64,000 bases of DNA from Paraglaciecola chathamensis S18K6 (GTDB lineage Bacteria > Pseudomonadota > Gammaproteobacteria > Enterobacterales > Alteromonadaceae), in the NCBI GenBank assembly GCA_000314955.1, contig BAEM01000032.1, forward strand, positions 186,001 through 250,000, in the 5' to 3' direction. How positions within the stretch are numbered: position 1 is the stretch's first letter; each line of letters begins with the position of its first letter. The notes under the pieces were generated by a model, which worked only from the letters and a program-made list of their open reading frames with translations, had not been told where the DNA came from and did no database searches. Shown here piece by piece: positions 11,478 through 21,020 of this stretch. A program made the position numbers and the translations under genes.

Positions 11478-12662
11478 ATGCATTTTGACCCTATTTTACC
11501 CGCCGTGGTGGGCACAACCCTGATTGGTTTGCTGCTCTGTTTATTGTTTAGGCAGTTCAAACTACCTCTTGTTCTCGCCTATATTCTAGCGGGGCTGATT
11601 GTTGGCCCTCAGTGTTTAGGTTTAATCAATGACATTGATGTGATTGAGACCATGGGCTCCTTAGGCGTGATATTGCTGTTGTTTTTTATTGGAATGGAGG
11701 TAAGCCCAGACAAATTGCGCCGCAGTTGGCGGGTGTCTATTACCAGTACTGTGTTACAGATAATATTGTGTGTGGCGTGTGTTTACCTTGTTGGTAGCCT
11801 GCTTGATTGGTCACTTCAGCGAATCGTGTTGCTCGGGTTTGTGCTGAGCTTAAGTAGCACAGCTGTGGTGCTCAAATTAATGCAAGACAATAACGAGCTA
11901 CACAGTGAACAAGGCCAGCATGTTCTAGGTATATTGCTGGTGCAAGATTTAGCCGTGATCCCTATGGTGATAGTGATTGGCATAATGGATGAAACAGGTG
12001 TGCAATCGGACGTGATTGCTATGCAAGTAGGCGCAGGCATTGGGGTGTTGTTATTAGTACGCTGGTTGCTGAATCAAGAATATATTGAATTTCGCTGGTT
12101 GAATAAACTTAAAGTGAACCATGAGTTACAGGTTTTTGGGGCGCTGCTGTGTTGTTTTGGCTTGGCGTTAATATCTGGCTTGATGCACCTTTCGACGGCT
12201 TTAGGGGCGTTTGTTGGCGGCATGCTAGTGGCGAAGATGAAAGATTCACTTTGGATCAGAAGCAGTTTAGAGGCTTTTCATGTGGTGTTTATTGCGCTGT
12301 TTTTTATGTCTATTGGTATGTTGTTAAACGTGCAGTTCATTGTGCAAAACAGTACGTTATTGGCATCACTACTGTTTTTAGTATTGGTGGGTAATACCTT
12401 AATTGCCACTGTAACACTGCGCTTGCTAAAAATCAGTTGGGCAAAGAGCTTTTATGCAGCCGCGATGTTGGCGCAGGTAGGGGAATTTAGCTTTATTCTG
12501 GCAACCCTCGGCCGTGAATCAAAACTGATTAGTAGTTATGGCTATCATGTAACGGTTGCGGTGATTGCATTGAGTTTATTCGCAAGCCCTTTTTGGGTGG
12601 CATTAGCACGCAAGATTTTACCGGCACCGTCTGTTGCTATTACGAGAGCCGATAATAACTAA
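11478..12662 (+). CDS. CPA2-family cation:proton antiporter (Kef-type membrane component)
   Basis: The 394-residue membrane protein has about 12-13 hydrophobic helices and typical CPA2 motifs: LPLVLAYILAGLIVGP, LLLFFIGMEVSPDKLRRSWR, LSLSSTAVVLKLM, GILLVQDLAVIPMV and ALGAFVGGMLVAK. The VQDLAVIP Asp in the middle corresponds to the ion-binding region of Na+/H+ or K+/H+ exchangers. It ends right after the transmembrane domain, without the RCK/TrkA-N domain found in KefB/KefC, so glutathione or NAD gating is not expected. It stands about 190 bases before the metal-efflux operon on the same strand. The ion is not determined. Confidence 0.9.
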   Translation: MHFDPILPAVVGTTLIGLLLCLLFRQFKLPLVLAYILAGLIVGPQCLGLINDIDVIETMGSLGVILLLFFIGMEVSPDKLRRSWRVSITSTVLQIILCVACVYLVGSLLDWSLQRIVLLGFVLSLSSTAVVLKLMQDNNELHSEQGQHVLGILLVQDLAVIPMVIVIGIMDETGVQSDVIAMQVGAGIGVLLLVRWLLNQEYIEFRWLNKLKVNHELQVFGALLCCFGLALISGLMHLSTALGAFVGGMLVAKMKDSLWIRSSLEAFHVVFIALFFMSIGMLLNVQFIVQNSTLLASLLFLVLVGNTLIATVTLRLLKISWAKSFYAAAMLAQVGEFSFILATLGRESKLISSYGYHVTVAVIALSLFASPFWVALARKILPAPSVAITRADNN

Positions 12663-12854
12663 TACCATGCCTATCGACTTCAAATATAAAACTTCGATTA
12701 TAAAAAGAATGCAAAATTTTACGTGCATGTGAGTCATATGAAAGGATAAACTAATGCTGTAAGGGCTAGCTGGGAGCATTAATGCCCATCAGTACCGTGT
12801 TTGTCGTTGATAGTCTGTCATTGTTTTTTTGCATTAAACGAGTATGTGTATTTC

Positions 12855-13364
12855 ATGAGCTATAAATTTACATCCTACCTTTTGATTGTGTTGCTTCTTG
12901 CAGTGCAGTCTTTTGGCGTAAATGGAATGGCATGTGTTGCGATGGAAATGCAGGCGAGTCAGCAAAGTAAAAATACAACGATGCGCACAAGTACAGGCAC
13001 AATGTCGCATGCCAATATGCCTATGGGGGATGTGACGAAAGCGCAAGTACAAATGCAATCTGCGCAGTATGAAGCGAACACGCCCTGTGCGATGCAAATG
13101 AACGATGTTTCAAACTTACATGCAGCGAATTCACATTCGTCGATGGATAACGACGACAAAGACAGTGAAATGAACATGGAATGCTGTGATAAAGACAGCG
13201 TTGAGTCGTGCCATTGTCCCGAAGCCGCTTGTAGTGCGGCAGTAGTCATCGCCTATCAAGGGGTGATACTGAGTTTGCCCTCAGAGGATAAAATCATCAG
13301 TGTTTTATTTTCTACGCCCGATCCGTTCCAATCAAAAGCGAAACGCCCTCCCATATTCGGTTAA
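12855..13364 (+). CDS. Exported Met/His/Cys-rich protein heading a copper/silver efflux operon
   Basis: I chose the ATG at 12855 because it gives a clean signal peptide (MSYKFTSYLLIVLLLAVQSFGVNG); a longer frame begins at 12801. The mature part of about 145 residues is rich in Met, His, Asp and Ser and carries a Cys cluster ECCDKDSVESCHCPEAAC before a short hydrophobic stretch. The pattern suggests binding of soft metals such as Cu(I) or Ag(I) in the periplasm. It is the first gene before CusCBA-like genes, like the small exported metal-binding proteins seen ahead of similar operons. I could not assign it to a named family with certainty. Confidence 0.7.
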   Translation: MSYKFTSYLLIVLLLAVQSFGVNGMACVAMEMQASQQSKNTTMRTSTGTMSHANMPMGDVTKAQVQMQSAQYEANTPCAMQMNDVSNLHAANSHSSMDNDDKDSEMNMECCDKDSVESCHCPEAACSAAVVIAYQGVILSLPSEDKIISVLFSTPDPFQSKAKRPPIFG

Positions 13365-13371
13365 CACAGTC

Positions 13372-13402
13372 TAATTGGGTTTATTTTGCCCAATTATTGT
13401 TT
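13372..13402 (+). terminator. Hairpin between the small metal-binding gene and cusC-like gene
   Basis: TAATTGGG (13372-13379) pairs with CCCAATTA (13389-13396) and is followed by TTGTTTT. It may act as a leaky terminator or attenuator that sets the ratio of the small exported protein to the pump proteins. Confidence 0.5.
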
Positions 13403-13407
13403 TAATC

Positions 13408-13451
13408 GAGAAAGTGAGGCGGATCATTCACCTTATTCATCACGCTTTCTC
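13408..13451 (+). promoter_or_regulatory. Second leader hairpin before the cusC-like gene
   Basis: GAGAAAGTGA (13408-13417) can pair with TCA..CTTTCTC (13440-13451) with a two-base bulge. It lies about 100 bases before the chosen start of the cusC-like gene. Together with the preceding hairpin it makes a structured leader; no role is proven. Confidence 0.35.
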
Positions 13452-13547
13452 TTCGAAATGAAGCCAGTGTTGCAAGTCTGAGTGTTTACAGACTGTCCTG
13501 ATGATATTCAGGTTGTTGGCGCTGTAAAATGTTTGCCGAGATACATC

Positions 13548-15170
13548 ATGAAATTGACTATGTTATTGCCCCCTTTACGTTGCAACGTATTGAGGAAGGT
13601 CAAAAACACATTTATAACGGCAGTTTGTTTGCTGTCAGCCACTTTATTTAGCGCACCCCACAGTTGGGGAATGACGCTTATTGACGCGATTTCCCGCGCT
13701 CAGCAACAAGACCCTTGGTTATCTGGTAGCCAGCAAAAAGAACGGGCTTTGCAAGCTCGGGGCGTGGCGGGAGATACACTTGATAACCCAGAGCTTTCTT
13801 TTGGTTTACTGAACCTGCCCAGTGATGGTTTTGCCTTAGATCAAGAACCCATGACCCAGTTTAAAGTGGGGATAAAACAGACCTTTACCCGTGGTGATAG
13901 TCGCAGCATCACTCGCCAACGCTTTAACCAATTGGCCGCGGCCCAGCCACTTATGCGTGATGACAGGCGCAAGCAGATTACCCAGACCATTACCTTATTG
14001 TGGTTAGATTTATATTACGCCAAGCAAAGTATTGCACTGGCTACCCAGCAAAGTCACGTATTGCAGCAACTGATTGATATTGCCCAGCGAAACTATGCCT
14101 CGGTGTATGCGAATGGCAGCGGCCAGATTACCCAAAATGATGTGCTAAATGCACAGTTAGATAAGGCAACGTTAGGGGATCGCATTGCAGAACTAAACGT
14201 CAGCAAGCGCACTATTGAAGCAAAATTATGCCAGTGGTTAGTCAACGAGAGTTCGACAGACGAGTATGCGCAAATTGATGCCTCTCACACTTTTTCAAAT
14301 ACGCGCTCACAGGGTTATACAACAAATAATAACTATGAACTTGGGTTTGATGACTGTGAGTTAGGCAGTGATGCCGCGGGCTCGCTGCCAGAAATACCTT
14401 CTTTACCTGATTTTATTACCCTTGATACACAAAGCATGTCTGCACGGTCAAATACCCGTGATAAGCAAAGGCCGTTGGGGCGAAGTAATGCAATGTTAGC
14501 GTTACTCGTTGAGCACCCTCGTGTTCAAGCGCTTAAGCAAAACATCACAGCCAGTGACAGTGACGTAAAGTTGGCCAAAACCCAATACGACCCGAAGTGG
14601 GCTGTTAACGCGAGTTATGCTCATCGACAAGATGATGCGCTAAATAGTAGTCGCGCAGATTTTTGGTCATTGGGGGTGAGTGTGGATTTACCCCTGTTTT
14701 CTGACCAAAAACAAGACAGCCTTTTGTCCGCTGCCCATCATCAAAAAGAGGCTCTTAGAACAGATTATCGCTTACTTATTCGACAAATGATGGCTCAGCT
14801 TGATGTGTTATCTGCTCAGTACGTGGAATATTCAAAACGTATACGCCATTACGAACAGGTTATTTTACCAAATATTGTTGAGCAAAAAGAGGTGAGCACT
14901 GCCAATTTAAGCCACGACTATGGCAGTTTGAACGCTGCGGTAGAGGTGTCGATTACTGAACTTGATGCAAAGCTAGCGTTACTCAAACTGCGTAATGAAC
15001 AACGAAAAATTCAAGCGAAAATACTCTATTTTCTGCCTCATCAAGACACGAATTTAAAACCTGCAGACGGCTCATCGCCGGCCAAGCAGCAAGCACATGA
15101 ACGGTCTATTTCCCTTAAATCATCTTTATCAGCAGCATCACCAGTAATAGCATCAGGAGCACGCCCATGA
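13548..15170 (+). CDS. TolC-family outer-membrane efflux protein (CusC-like)
   Basis: I start at the ATG at 13548 (540 residues), which puts a hydrophobic signal (ITAVCLLSATLFSAPHSWG) near the N-terminus; a GTG at 13482 would add 22 residues. Two OEP repeats are visible: the first about residues 45-235 (ISRAQQQDPWL, DNPELSFGLLNLP), the second about 315-510 (EHPRVQALKQNI, FWSLGVSVDLPLFSDQKQD). Between them lies an unusually long linker of roughly 75 residues (about 236-313) rich in Ser, Asn, Asp and Thr. It should form the outer-membrane duct of the efflux complex. Its stop overlaps the next start by 4 bases (ATGA). Confidence 0.88.
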   Translation: MKLTMLLPPLRCNVLRKVKNTFITAVCLLSATLFSAPHSWGMTLIDAISRAQQQDPWLSGSQQKERALQARGVAGDTLDNPELSFGLLNLPSDGFALDQEPMTQFKVGIKQTFTRGDSRSITRQRFNQLAAAQPLMRDDRRKQITQTITLLWLDLYYAKQSIALATQQSHVLQQLIDIAQRNYASVYANGSGQITQNDVLNAQLDKATLGDRIAELNVSKRTIEAKLCQWLVNESSTDEYAQIDASHTFSNTRSQGYTTNNNYELGFDDCELGSDAAGSLPEIPSLPDFITLDTQSMSARSNTRDKQRPLGRSNAMLALLVEHPRVQALKQNITASDSDVKLAKTQYDPKWAVNASYAHRQDDALNSSRADFWSLGVSVDLPLFSDQKQDSLLSAAHHQKEALRTDYRLLIRQMMAQLDVLSAQYVEYSKRIRHYEQVILPNIVEQKEVSTANLSHDYGSLNAAVEVSITELDAKLALLKLRNEQRKIQAKILYFLPHQDTNLKPADGSSPAKQQAHERSISLKSSLSAASPVIASGARP

Positions 15171-16804
15171 AAATTCACATGCGAGTCGTTATCGCTTTAA
15201 TCGTAGGCGGCGTGATAGGGGCGGGTATAAGCACTTTGCTTTTTTCATCACCTGCCATGAACGAGCATAAAAAAGTAAGCAACCAGACAGCTAAAGACAA
15301 TAAGGCGAGTAACCAGCAACGGGAGCCCTTGTATTGGGTTGCTCCGATGGATCCAAATTTTCGTAAAGACAAACCTGGAAAGTCGCCAATGGGGATGGAT
15401 CTTATCCCTTTTTATGGGAACCAAAGTGGGGCAGAAAACAGCATATCTGAGCAAGCGGGAGCAGTAAAAATCTCCCCGGATGTGGTGAATAACTTGGGTG
15501 TGCGCACAGCGCGAGCAAAAATGGCAACTTTAAACAATACCATTGAGACAGTGGGTTACGTCAAATACAACGAAGACACCATAATACACATGCACCCGCG
15601 AGTAGAGGGGTGGGTGGATGCGCTATACGTGAGCACTGCGGGTGAAACCGTTAGTAAAGGGCAAAAAATGTACGGTATTTACTCCCCTCAATTGGTCAGT
15701 GCTCAGGAAGAATATTTGCTAGCCAAAAAGGGGCAAAGCCGCGTGATTATTGACGCTGCTCGGCAAAGATTGTTAGCTCTGCATATGCCCAAAGAGGCTA
15801 TGCAGCAATTGGATAGCGACGGCAAAGTCCTGCAAAGTGTGACCTTCTACGCCCCTCAATCTGGAGTGCTAGAGCATTTGAAAATTCGTCATGGATTTTA
15901 CGTGAAGCCAGGTGACACACTACTGTCGATTGCGAGTCTTGATGAGGTGTGGGTTGAGGCTGAGGTGTTCGAGCAACAGGCTGCACTGTTAGAGGAAGGG
16001 CTTGGCGTTAACATGGATGTGGCATACCTGCCTGATAGGCAGTGGCAAGGCAAGCTAGATTACATTTACCCTTCGCTGGATAAAACCACTCGCGCGCTGC
16101 GAGTACGGTTACGTTTTGATAACCCCGAGCGATTACTTAAACCCAATATGTACTCAAATATCACGATCGAGGGTAAACACGACGCTGCCACGTTAACGGT
16201 TCCCCGAGAAGCTGTGATCCGTACCGGTAATCAAGACCGAGTGGTGCTTGCCTTAGGTGAGGGATATTTTAAGTCTGTTGCGGTCACGTTAGGCAAAATG
16301 TCTCGTGAGGCAATTGAAGTGACCAGTGGAATTGAAATGGGTGATGAAGTGGTCACCTCGGCTCAGTTTTTAATTGACTCACAAAGCAGTATTTCATCTG
16401 ATTTTGTGCGAATGGATCACGACAACGGGTTTGGCAGCTCCGGCCAAGATAATGACAGTATGCAGGCTCACGCGGAAATGAGTATGAGCATGGACATGGA
16501 AAGCCCAAGCCCAGAACAAAAACATAGCCAAAACCAAAGCCTCAAAACCACGCCAGAGCAAGCACGCGTTCGCGGCACAGTAAACTCGATTAATATTGAA
16601 CAACGTAGTGCCAATATTAGCCGCGGGCCTATCGAAAAATGGGGCCGAGGACCTGCTACTATGGTATTTACCTTTGCTGAGCATATTGATGAGCACATGC
16701 TTCATCAGCTTCATGCAAACAGCCAAATAGAATTCACCTTTGAAATTATTGACGGCGATTTTGTAATTGTCGCCTTGTCCATTATTGATGAGGGCGCACC
16801 ATGA
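15167..16804 (+). CDS. CusB-like efflux RND periplasmic adaptor with C-terminal CusF-like domain
   Basis: The 545-residue protein has an N-terminal membrane anchor (about 7-28), a heavy-metal-binding segment (YWVAPMDPNF...KSPMGMDLIP, about 56-83), the adaptor core with a short helical hairpin, lipoyl and beta-barrel domains (about 100-400), a Met/His-rich linker (about 410-465, with AEMSMSMDME) and a CusF-like OB-fold (about 467-545). In that last domain the usual copper ligands His, Trp and the first Met are replaced; only the TM in ATMVF remains. It passes metal to the RND pump in the CusCBA complex. It overlaps both neighbours by 4 bases. Confidence 0.92.
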   Translation: MKIHMRVVIALIVGGVIGAGISTLLFSSPAMNEHKKVSNQTAKDNKASNQQREPLYWVAPMDPNFRKDKPGKSPMGMDLIPFYGNQSGAENSISEQAGAVKISPDVVNNLGVRTARAKMATLNNTIETVGYVKYNEDTIIHMHPRVEGWVDALYVSTAGETVSKGQKMYGIYSPQLVSAQEEYLLAKKGQSRVIIDAARQRLLALHMPKEAMQQLDSDGKVLQSVTFYAPQSGVLEHLKIRHGFYVKPGDTLLSIASLDEVWVEAEVFEQQAALLEEGLGVNMDVAYLPDRQWQGKLDYIYPSLDKTTRALRVRLRFDNPERLLKPNMYSNITIEGKHDAATLTVPREAVIRTGNQDRVVLALGEGYFKSVAVTLGKMSREAIEVTSGIEMGDEVVTSAQFLIDSQSSISSDFVRMDHDNGFGSSGQDNDSMQAHAEMSMSMDMESPSPEQKHSQNQSLKTTPEQARVRGTVNSINIEQRSANISRGPIEKWGRGPATMVFTFAEHIDEHMLHQLHANSQIEFTFEIIDGDFVIVALSIIDEGAP

Positions 16805-19800
16805 TCCTGCATATCATTCGTTGGTCCGTTAAGAATAGACTGCTGGTGTTGCTAATAACCGCTATGGTTATTGCCCTAGGCTTGTTTAGCATTAAACAAA
16901 CGCCTGTGGATGCCATTCCGGATCTGTCGGACGTACAGGTTATTGTTAAAACCAGTTACCCAGGGCAAACGCCGCAAGTGGTGGAAGATCAGGTTACCTA
17001 CCCACTGACCAGTGCAATGTTATCAGTGCCTGGGGCAACTACGGTTCGTGGTTTTTCGTTTTTCGGCGATTCCTACGTTTACGTTATATTTGATGATGAT
17101 ACTGACCCTTATTGGGCACGCACCCGAGTGCTAGAATATTTATCTCAGGTGAGCCCGAGCTTGCCTTCACAAGCTAAACCGCAGTTGGGGCCCGATGCTA
17201 CAGGAGTAGGTTGGGTGTATATCTACGCCCTGAAAGATGAAAGTGGCCAGCATGATTTAAGCGAGCTGCGCTCATTGCAAGATTGGTACTTAAAGTTTGA
17301 ATTACAAACTGTACCGGGTATCTCTGAGGTGGCCGCAATCGGTGGCATGGTTAAGCAATATCAAGTAGTGGTAGACCCCAATAAGCTGCGCGCTTACAAC
17401 ATTCCACTTAGTTTGATTCAAACTGCTATTCAAGCAGGCAATCAAGAAGTGGGCGCTTCAGTGGTTGAAATGGCTGAAGCGGAATATTTGGTCTCCACCA
17501 ATGGCTATTTGCAAAGTATCGATGATTTAGCACGTATTCCTCTTGGGTTTAACGACAATGGTGTACCTGTGTTACTGCGTGACATTGCAGATATTCATTT
17601 AGGGCCGCAGATGCGCCGTGGTATTGCTGAATTGAACGGCGAAGGGGAAGTGGTTGGTGGTATTGCTGTAATGCGTTTTGGTGATAACGCGCAAAAAACC
17701 ATAGACGCTTTTAAACAAAAACTTGAAGCGTTGAAACAGGGGCTACCAGAAGGGGTAGAAGTGGTTCCGGTTTATGATCGCTCTGAACTTATTACCAGCG
17801 CGGTGGATCATTTGTGGTCAAAGTTAATTGAAGAGCTGCTGATTGTTGGTTTGGTTTGCGCCATATTTCTATTTCATGTGCGCTCATCTTTGGTGGCAAT
17901 TGTCAGTTTGCCGCTAGGCATATTAGTGGCATTTATCATCATGTACTGGCAAGGCATTAACGCTAATATTATGTCCCTTGGAGGGATTGCTATCGCCATT
18001 GGGGCAATGACTGACGGTGCTATTGTCATGATAGAAAACATGCATAAGCATATGCAGGACACCGAACTGACAGACGATAACCGCTGGGAGATCGTCATAA
18101 AGTCGGCATCAGAAGTAGGGCCTGCATTGTTTTTCAGTTTGTTGATTATCACGGTCAGTTTTTTACCTGTTTTTATGCTCGAAGCGCAAGAGGGACGTAT
18201 GTTTTCGCCGCTGGCGTTTACGAAAACGTATGCCATGGCTGCATCAGCTGGTTTGGCTATTAGCGTGGTGCCTGTGCTTATGGGCTATGCGATCCGCGGT
18301 AAGGTGATCAGTGAACATAAAAATCCTGTCAATAAAGGGCTTATTGCTCTTTATATGCCAGCCCTTAAAACCGTTTTGCGTTACCCAAAAAGTACAGTGC
18401 TTGTCGCATTGATGGTTACTGTTGTGGGTTTTTATCCTCTTAACGACATAGGCAGTGAGTTTATGCCACCTCTTGATGAGGGGGATTTAATGTATATGCC
18501 AACGACCTATGCGGGCATATCTGTAGGTAAGGCGCGGGAAGTGCTTCAGCAAACCGATAAGCTCATACGCAGCGTACCTGAGGTGAAAAATGTATTCGGC
18601 AAGATTGGCAGAGCAGAAACAGCGACTGATCCTGCTCCTTTGACCATGATTGAGACCTTTATTCAATTTAAACCTCAAGATGAATGGCGCCCAGGCATGA
18701 CCAAAGCCGATATACGGGACGCACTGGAGCAAGTGGTAAACTTTCCTGGGGTGACAAACGCTTGGGTGATGCCGATAAAAACGCGCATTGATATGCTCGC
18801 TACGGGAATTAAAACCCCTGTGGGTATCAAAGTGGCGGGTGAAGATTTAGCGGTTATTCAAAAACTTGGGCAAGACATTGAGCGTATATTATCGCCAATG
18901 CAAGGCTCTGCTTCTGTGTATGCAGAGCGTGCGGTTGGCGGGCGCTATATTAAGTTGGATATCGACCGAGAAGCCGCTGCCCGATTTGGCTTAAGTATTA
19001 ATGCCATTGGGCAAGTGGTTTCTATGGCAATCGGCGGGGTAAATGTAGGAGAGTCGGTTGAGGGGTTAGCGCGTTACCCGATTAATATTCGTTACCCTGA
19101 GGCTTACCGTGACTCGCCTGAGCAAATTAGTTTATTACCGATTGTGACCTCAAGTGGCCAGCACATTACCTTAGCAGACGTGGCTCGTGTTTATATTGAT
19201 GATGGTCCGGCGGCGATCAAAAGCGAAAACGCGCGACTAAATGGTTGGATATTCATTGATATTGAAGATATCGATGTCAGCCATTATGTAGAAAACGGAC
19301 AGGCGTTACTTAAAGATAAACTCGATTTACCACCAGGCTACAGCGTCACTTGGGCGGGCCAATATGAGTATATCGAGCGTGCAAAAGATAAACTGAATTA
19401 TGTTATTCCGTTAACCCTTGCCATTATTGTTTTGCTTTTGTACCTGAACTTTAAGCGCTTTGCAGAAGTGGCTATCATCCTGGGGACCTTACCTTTGGCT
19501 ATGATTGGCGGCGTTTGGCTGGTATATCTGGCAGACTTTAATCTATCCGTTGCTGTTGGGGTTGGCTTTATCGCCTTGGCGGGCGTCGCTGTAGAAATTG
19601 GCGTTATTATGCTGGTGTATTTAAATCAGGCCTATCAAGGGCTAACCGATAGAGCGCAAAAAGAGGGGGAGCGTATTAGCATAGAAGCGCTGCGCGAAAG
19701 TGTAATGCAAGGCGCTGGGCTTAGGGTACGCCCTGTGATGATGACGGTGGCCACGGTCATTATTGGATTGTTGCCCGTGATGTATGGCAGCGGTACAGGC

Positions 19801-19926
19801 TCAGAGGTCATGAGCAGAATTGCCGCCCCTATGGTAGGAGGAATGGCAAGCGCGCTAATATTGAGTTTATTGGTCGTGCCTGCTGTGTACTTTTTGTGGC
19901 GACAGCACAGCTTAAAAAGTCAGTAA
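16801..19926 (+). CDS. cusA: CusA-like heavy-metal RND efflux pump (Cu(I)/Ag(I) type)
   Basis: A 1041-residue HME-RND transporter with 12 predicted helices, two large periplasmic loops and signature segments TPVDAIPDLSDVQVIV, GGIAIAIGAMTDGAIVMIEN and SEFMPPLDEGDLMYMP. The three methionines that bind Cu(I)/Ag(I) in E. coli CusA appear conserved, in LMYMPTT, LTMIETF and RIDMLATGIKTP. This favours monovalent copper/silver over the Zn/Co/Cd export of CzcA. The TM4 proton-relay acidic residues (MTDGAIVMIEN) are present. It is the last gene of the operon and shares ATGA with cusB. No CusRS-type regulator lies in the window. Confidence 0.93.
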   Translation: MILHIIRWSVKNRLLVLLITAMVIALGLFSIKQTPVDAIPDLSDVQVIVKTSYPGQTPQVVEDQVTYPLTSAMLSVPGATTVRGFSFFGDSYVYVIFDDDTDPYWARTRVLEYLSQVSPSLPSQAKPQLGPDATGVGWVYIYALKDESGQHDLSELRSLQDWYLKFELQTVPGISEVAAIGGMVKQYQVVVDPNKLRAYNIPLSLIQTAIQAGNQEVGASVVEMAEAEYLVSTNGYLQSIDDLARIPLGFNDNGVPVLLRDIADIHLGPQMRRGIAELNGEGEVVGGIAVMRFGDNAQKTIDAFKQKLEALKQGLPEGVEVVPVYDRSELITSAVDHLWSKLIEELLIVGLVCAIFLFHVRSSLVAIVSLPLGILVAFIIMYWQGINANIMSLGGIAIAIGAMTDGAIVMIENMHKHMQDTELTDDNRWEIVIKSASEVGPALFFSLLIITVSFLPVFMLEAQEGRMFSPLAFTKTYAMAASAGLAISVVPVLMGYAIRGKVISEHKNPVNKGLIALYMPALKTVLRYPKSTVLVALMVTVVGFYPLNDIGSEFMPPLDEGDLMYMPTTYAGISVGKAREVLQQTDKLIRSVPEVKNVFGKIGRAETATDPAPLTMIETFIQFKPQDEWRPGMTKADIRDALEQVVNFPGVTNAWVMPIKTRIDMLATGIKTPVGIKVAGEDLAVIQKLGQDIERILSPMQGSASVYAERAVGGRYIKLDIDREAAARFGLSINAIGQVVSMAIGGVNVGESVEGLARYPINIRYPEAYRDSPEQISLLPIVTSSGQHITLADVARVYIDDGPAAIKSENARLNGWIFIDIEDIDVSHYVENGQALLKDKLDLPPGYSVTWAGQYEYIERAKDKLNYVIPLTLAIIVLLLYLNFKRFAEVAIILGTLPLAMIGGVWLVYLADFNLSVAVGVGFIALAGVAVEIGVIMLVYLNQAYQGLTDRAQKEGERISIEALRESVMQGAGLRVRPVMMTVATVIIGLLPVMYGSGTGSEVMSRIAAPMVGGMASALILSLLVVPAVYFLWRQHSLKSQ

Positions 19927-19951
19927 TGTGTAGTATTACCGTTTACAAGCA

Positions 19952-19983
19952 CGCCTTAAGGCAGTTTTTGACTGCTTAGGGCG
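19952..19983. terminator. Imperfect hairpin between convergent cusA and aldehyde reductase genes
   Basis: CGCCTTAAGGCAGT and ACTGCTTAGGGCG can pair imperfectly around a short T-rich loop. It lies 25 bases after the cusA stop. It is not followed by a strong T-tract, so efficiency is uncertain. Confidence 0.45.
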
Positions 19984-20018
19984 CGCTTTGTATTTGGCAA
20001 AGGTTTAGTGCTTCAACA

Positions 20019-21020
20019 TTAGCGTTTCAATACGATGCGATACTTAACGTCACCCGTACGTAACCTTTCAAGTGCTTGATTAATCTGGTCAAATGAGTAG
20101 GTTTCGATGACCGGTTTAATGTCGTGCAAATTGGCAAATTCGAGCATTTTTTTGATGGTTGCCGGGCTGCCGACGGGCGAGCTTGATACGCTGCGCTGTT
20201 GTGACATCAATGAAAATACACTTATTTTTAGCGGCTGGGTTAGCGCGCCCACAAAATGCAAGCGTCCTCTGGGGGCGAGAGTGCTGATGTAAGCCTCCCA
20301 ATCAAGCGATACTGCTACCGTTGAAATAATTAGGTCAAATTCGCCAGAGGCTTGTTTAATTTGGTCTTTGTCTCGGGAGTTAATCACATTGTGGGCACCT
20401 AAAGATAGCGCCTCTTCTTGTTTCGATTCGCTTGAAGTAAACGCCGTCACTTTACAGCCCCAAGCGTTTAAGAACTGTAACGCGAGATGCCCCAAGCCAC
20501 CGATACCAATCACCGCAACCTTGTCTGTGGGCTTGATATCAAATTCGCTCAATGGATTGAACACCGTAATGCCGCCGCAAAATAGTGGGCCTGCCGAGGC
20601 TAAATCAATTCCATCGGGGATAGCTACCACGGCACTTTCTTGCGCTCGCACTTTATCGGCGAACCCGCCATGATGACCGACAATTGTCGGACGGGCTTTG
20701 GCGCACAAGTTGTGATCGCCTATGTCGCATTGACGGCAATGTTCGCAATAGCTAGCGTGCCACCCTAAACCAGCGACTTGACCGACTTTGAGCCCTTTTA
20801 CTGCGCTGCCTACTTGGCGAATGCGGCCGACCACTTCGTGTCCGCCGACAACTGGATATTTGCTGATCCCCCATTCATTATCAATGACACTAAGATCGCT
20901 GTGGCATACACCGCAATACATCACATCAATTTCAACTTCGTCGGGTTTTAGTTCCCCTGGATCGTACTCGAATGGGGTAAGCTCACCTTTTGGTTCATGT
21001 GCAGCGTAGGCCTTTATCAT
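20019..21020 (-). CDS. ahr: NADPH-dependent aldehyde reductase, Ahr/YjgB type
   Basis: This zinc-dependent medium-chain dehydrogenase closely resembles E. coli Ahr (YjgB): MIKAYAAHEPKGELTPFEYDPGELKPDEVEIDV, then CGVCHSDLSVIDNEWG (catalytic zinc ligand Cys), GHEVVGRI and the structural zinc cysteines in CEHCRQCDIGDHNLC. The nucleotide site is GIGGLGHLALQF. I chose the ATG at 21020 (333 residues) because a GGAGC ribosome-binding site precedes it and the homology begins there; the longer frame to 21140 is not needed. It reduces a broad range of aldehydes to alcohols. The gene stands alone. Confidence 0.9.
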   Translation of the reverse strand: MIKAYAAHEPKGELTPFEYDPGELKPDEVEIDVMYCGVCHSDLSVIDNEWGISKYPVVGGHEVVGRIRQVGSAVKGLKVGQVAGLGWHASYCEHCRQCDIGDHNLCAKARPTIVGHHGGFADKVRAQESAVVAIPDGIDLASAGPLFCGGITVFNPLSEFDIKPTDKVAVIGIGGLGHLALQFLNAWGCKVTAFTSSESKQEEALSLGAHNVINSRDKDQIKQASGEFDLIISTVAVSLDWEAYISTLAPRGRLHFVGALTQPLKISVFSLMSQQRSVSSSPVGSPATIKKMLEFANLHDIKPVIETYSFDQINQALERLRTGDVKYRIVLKR

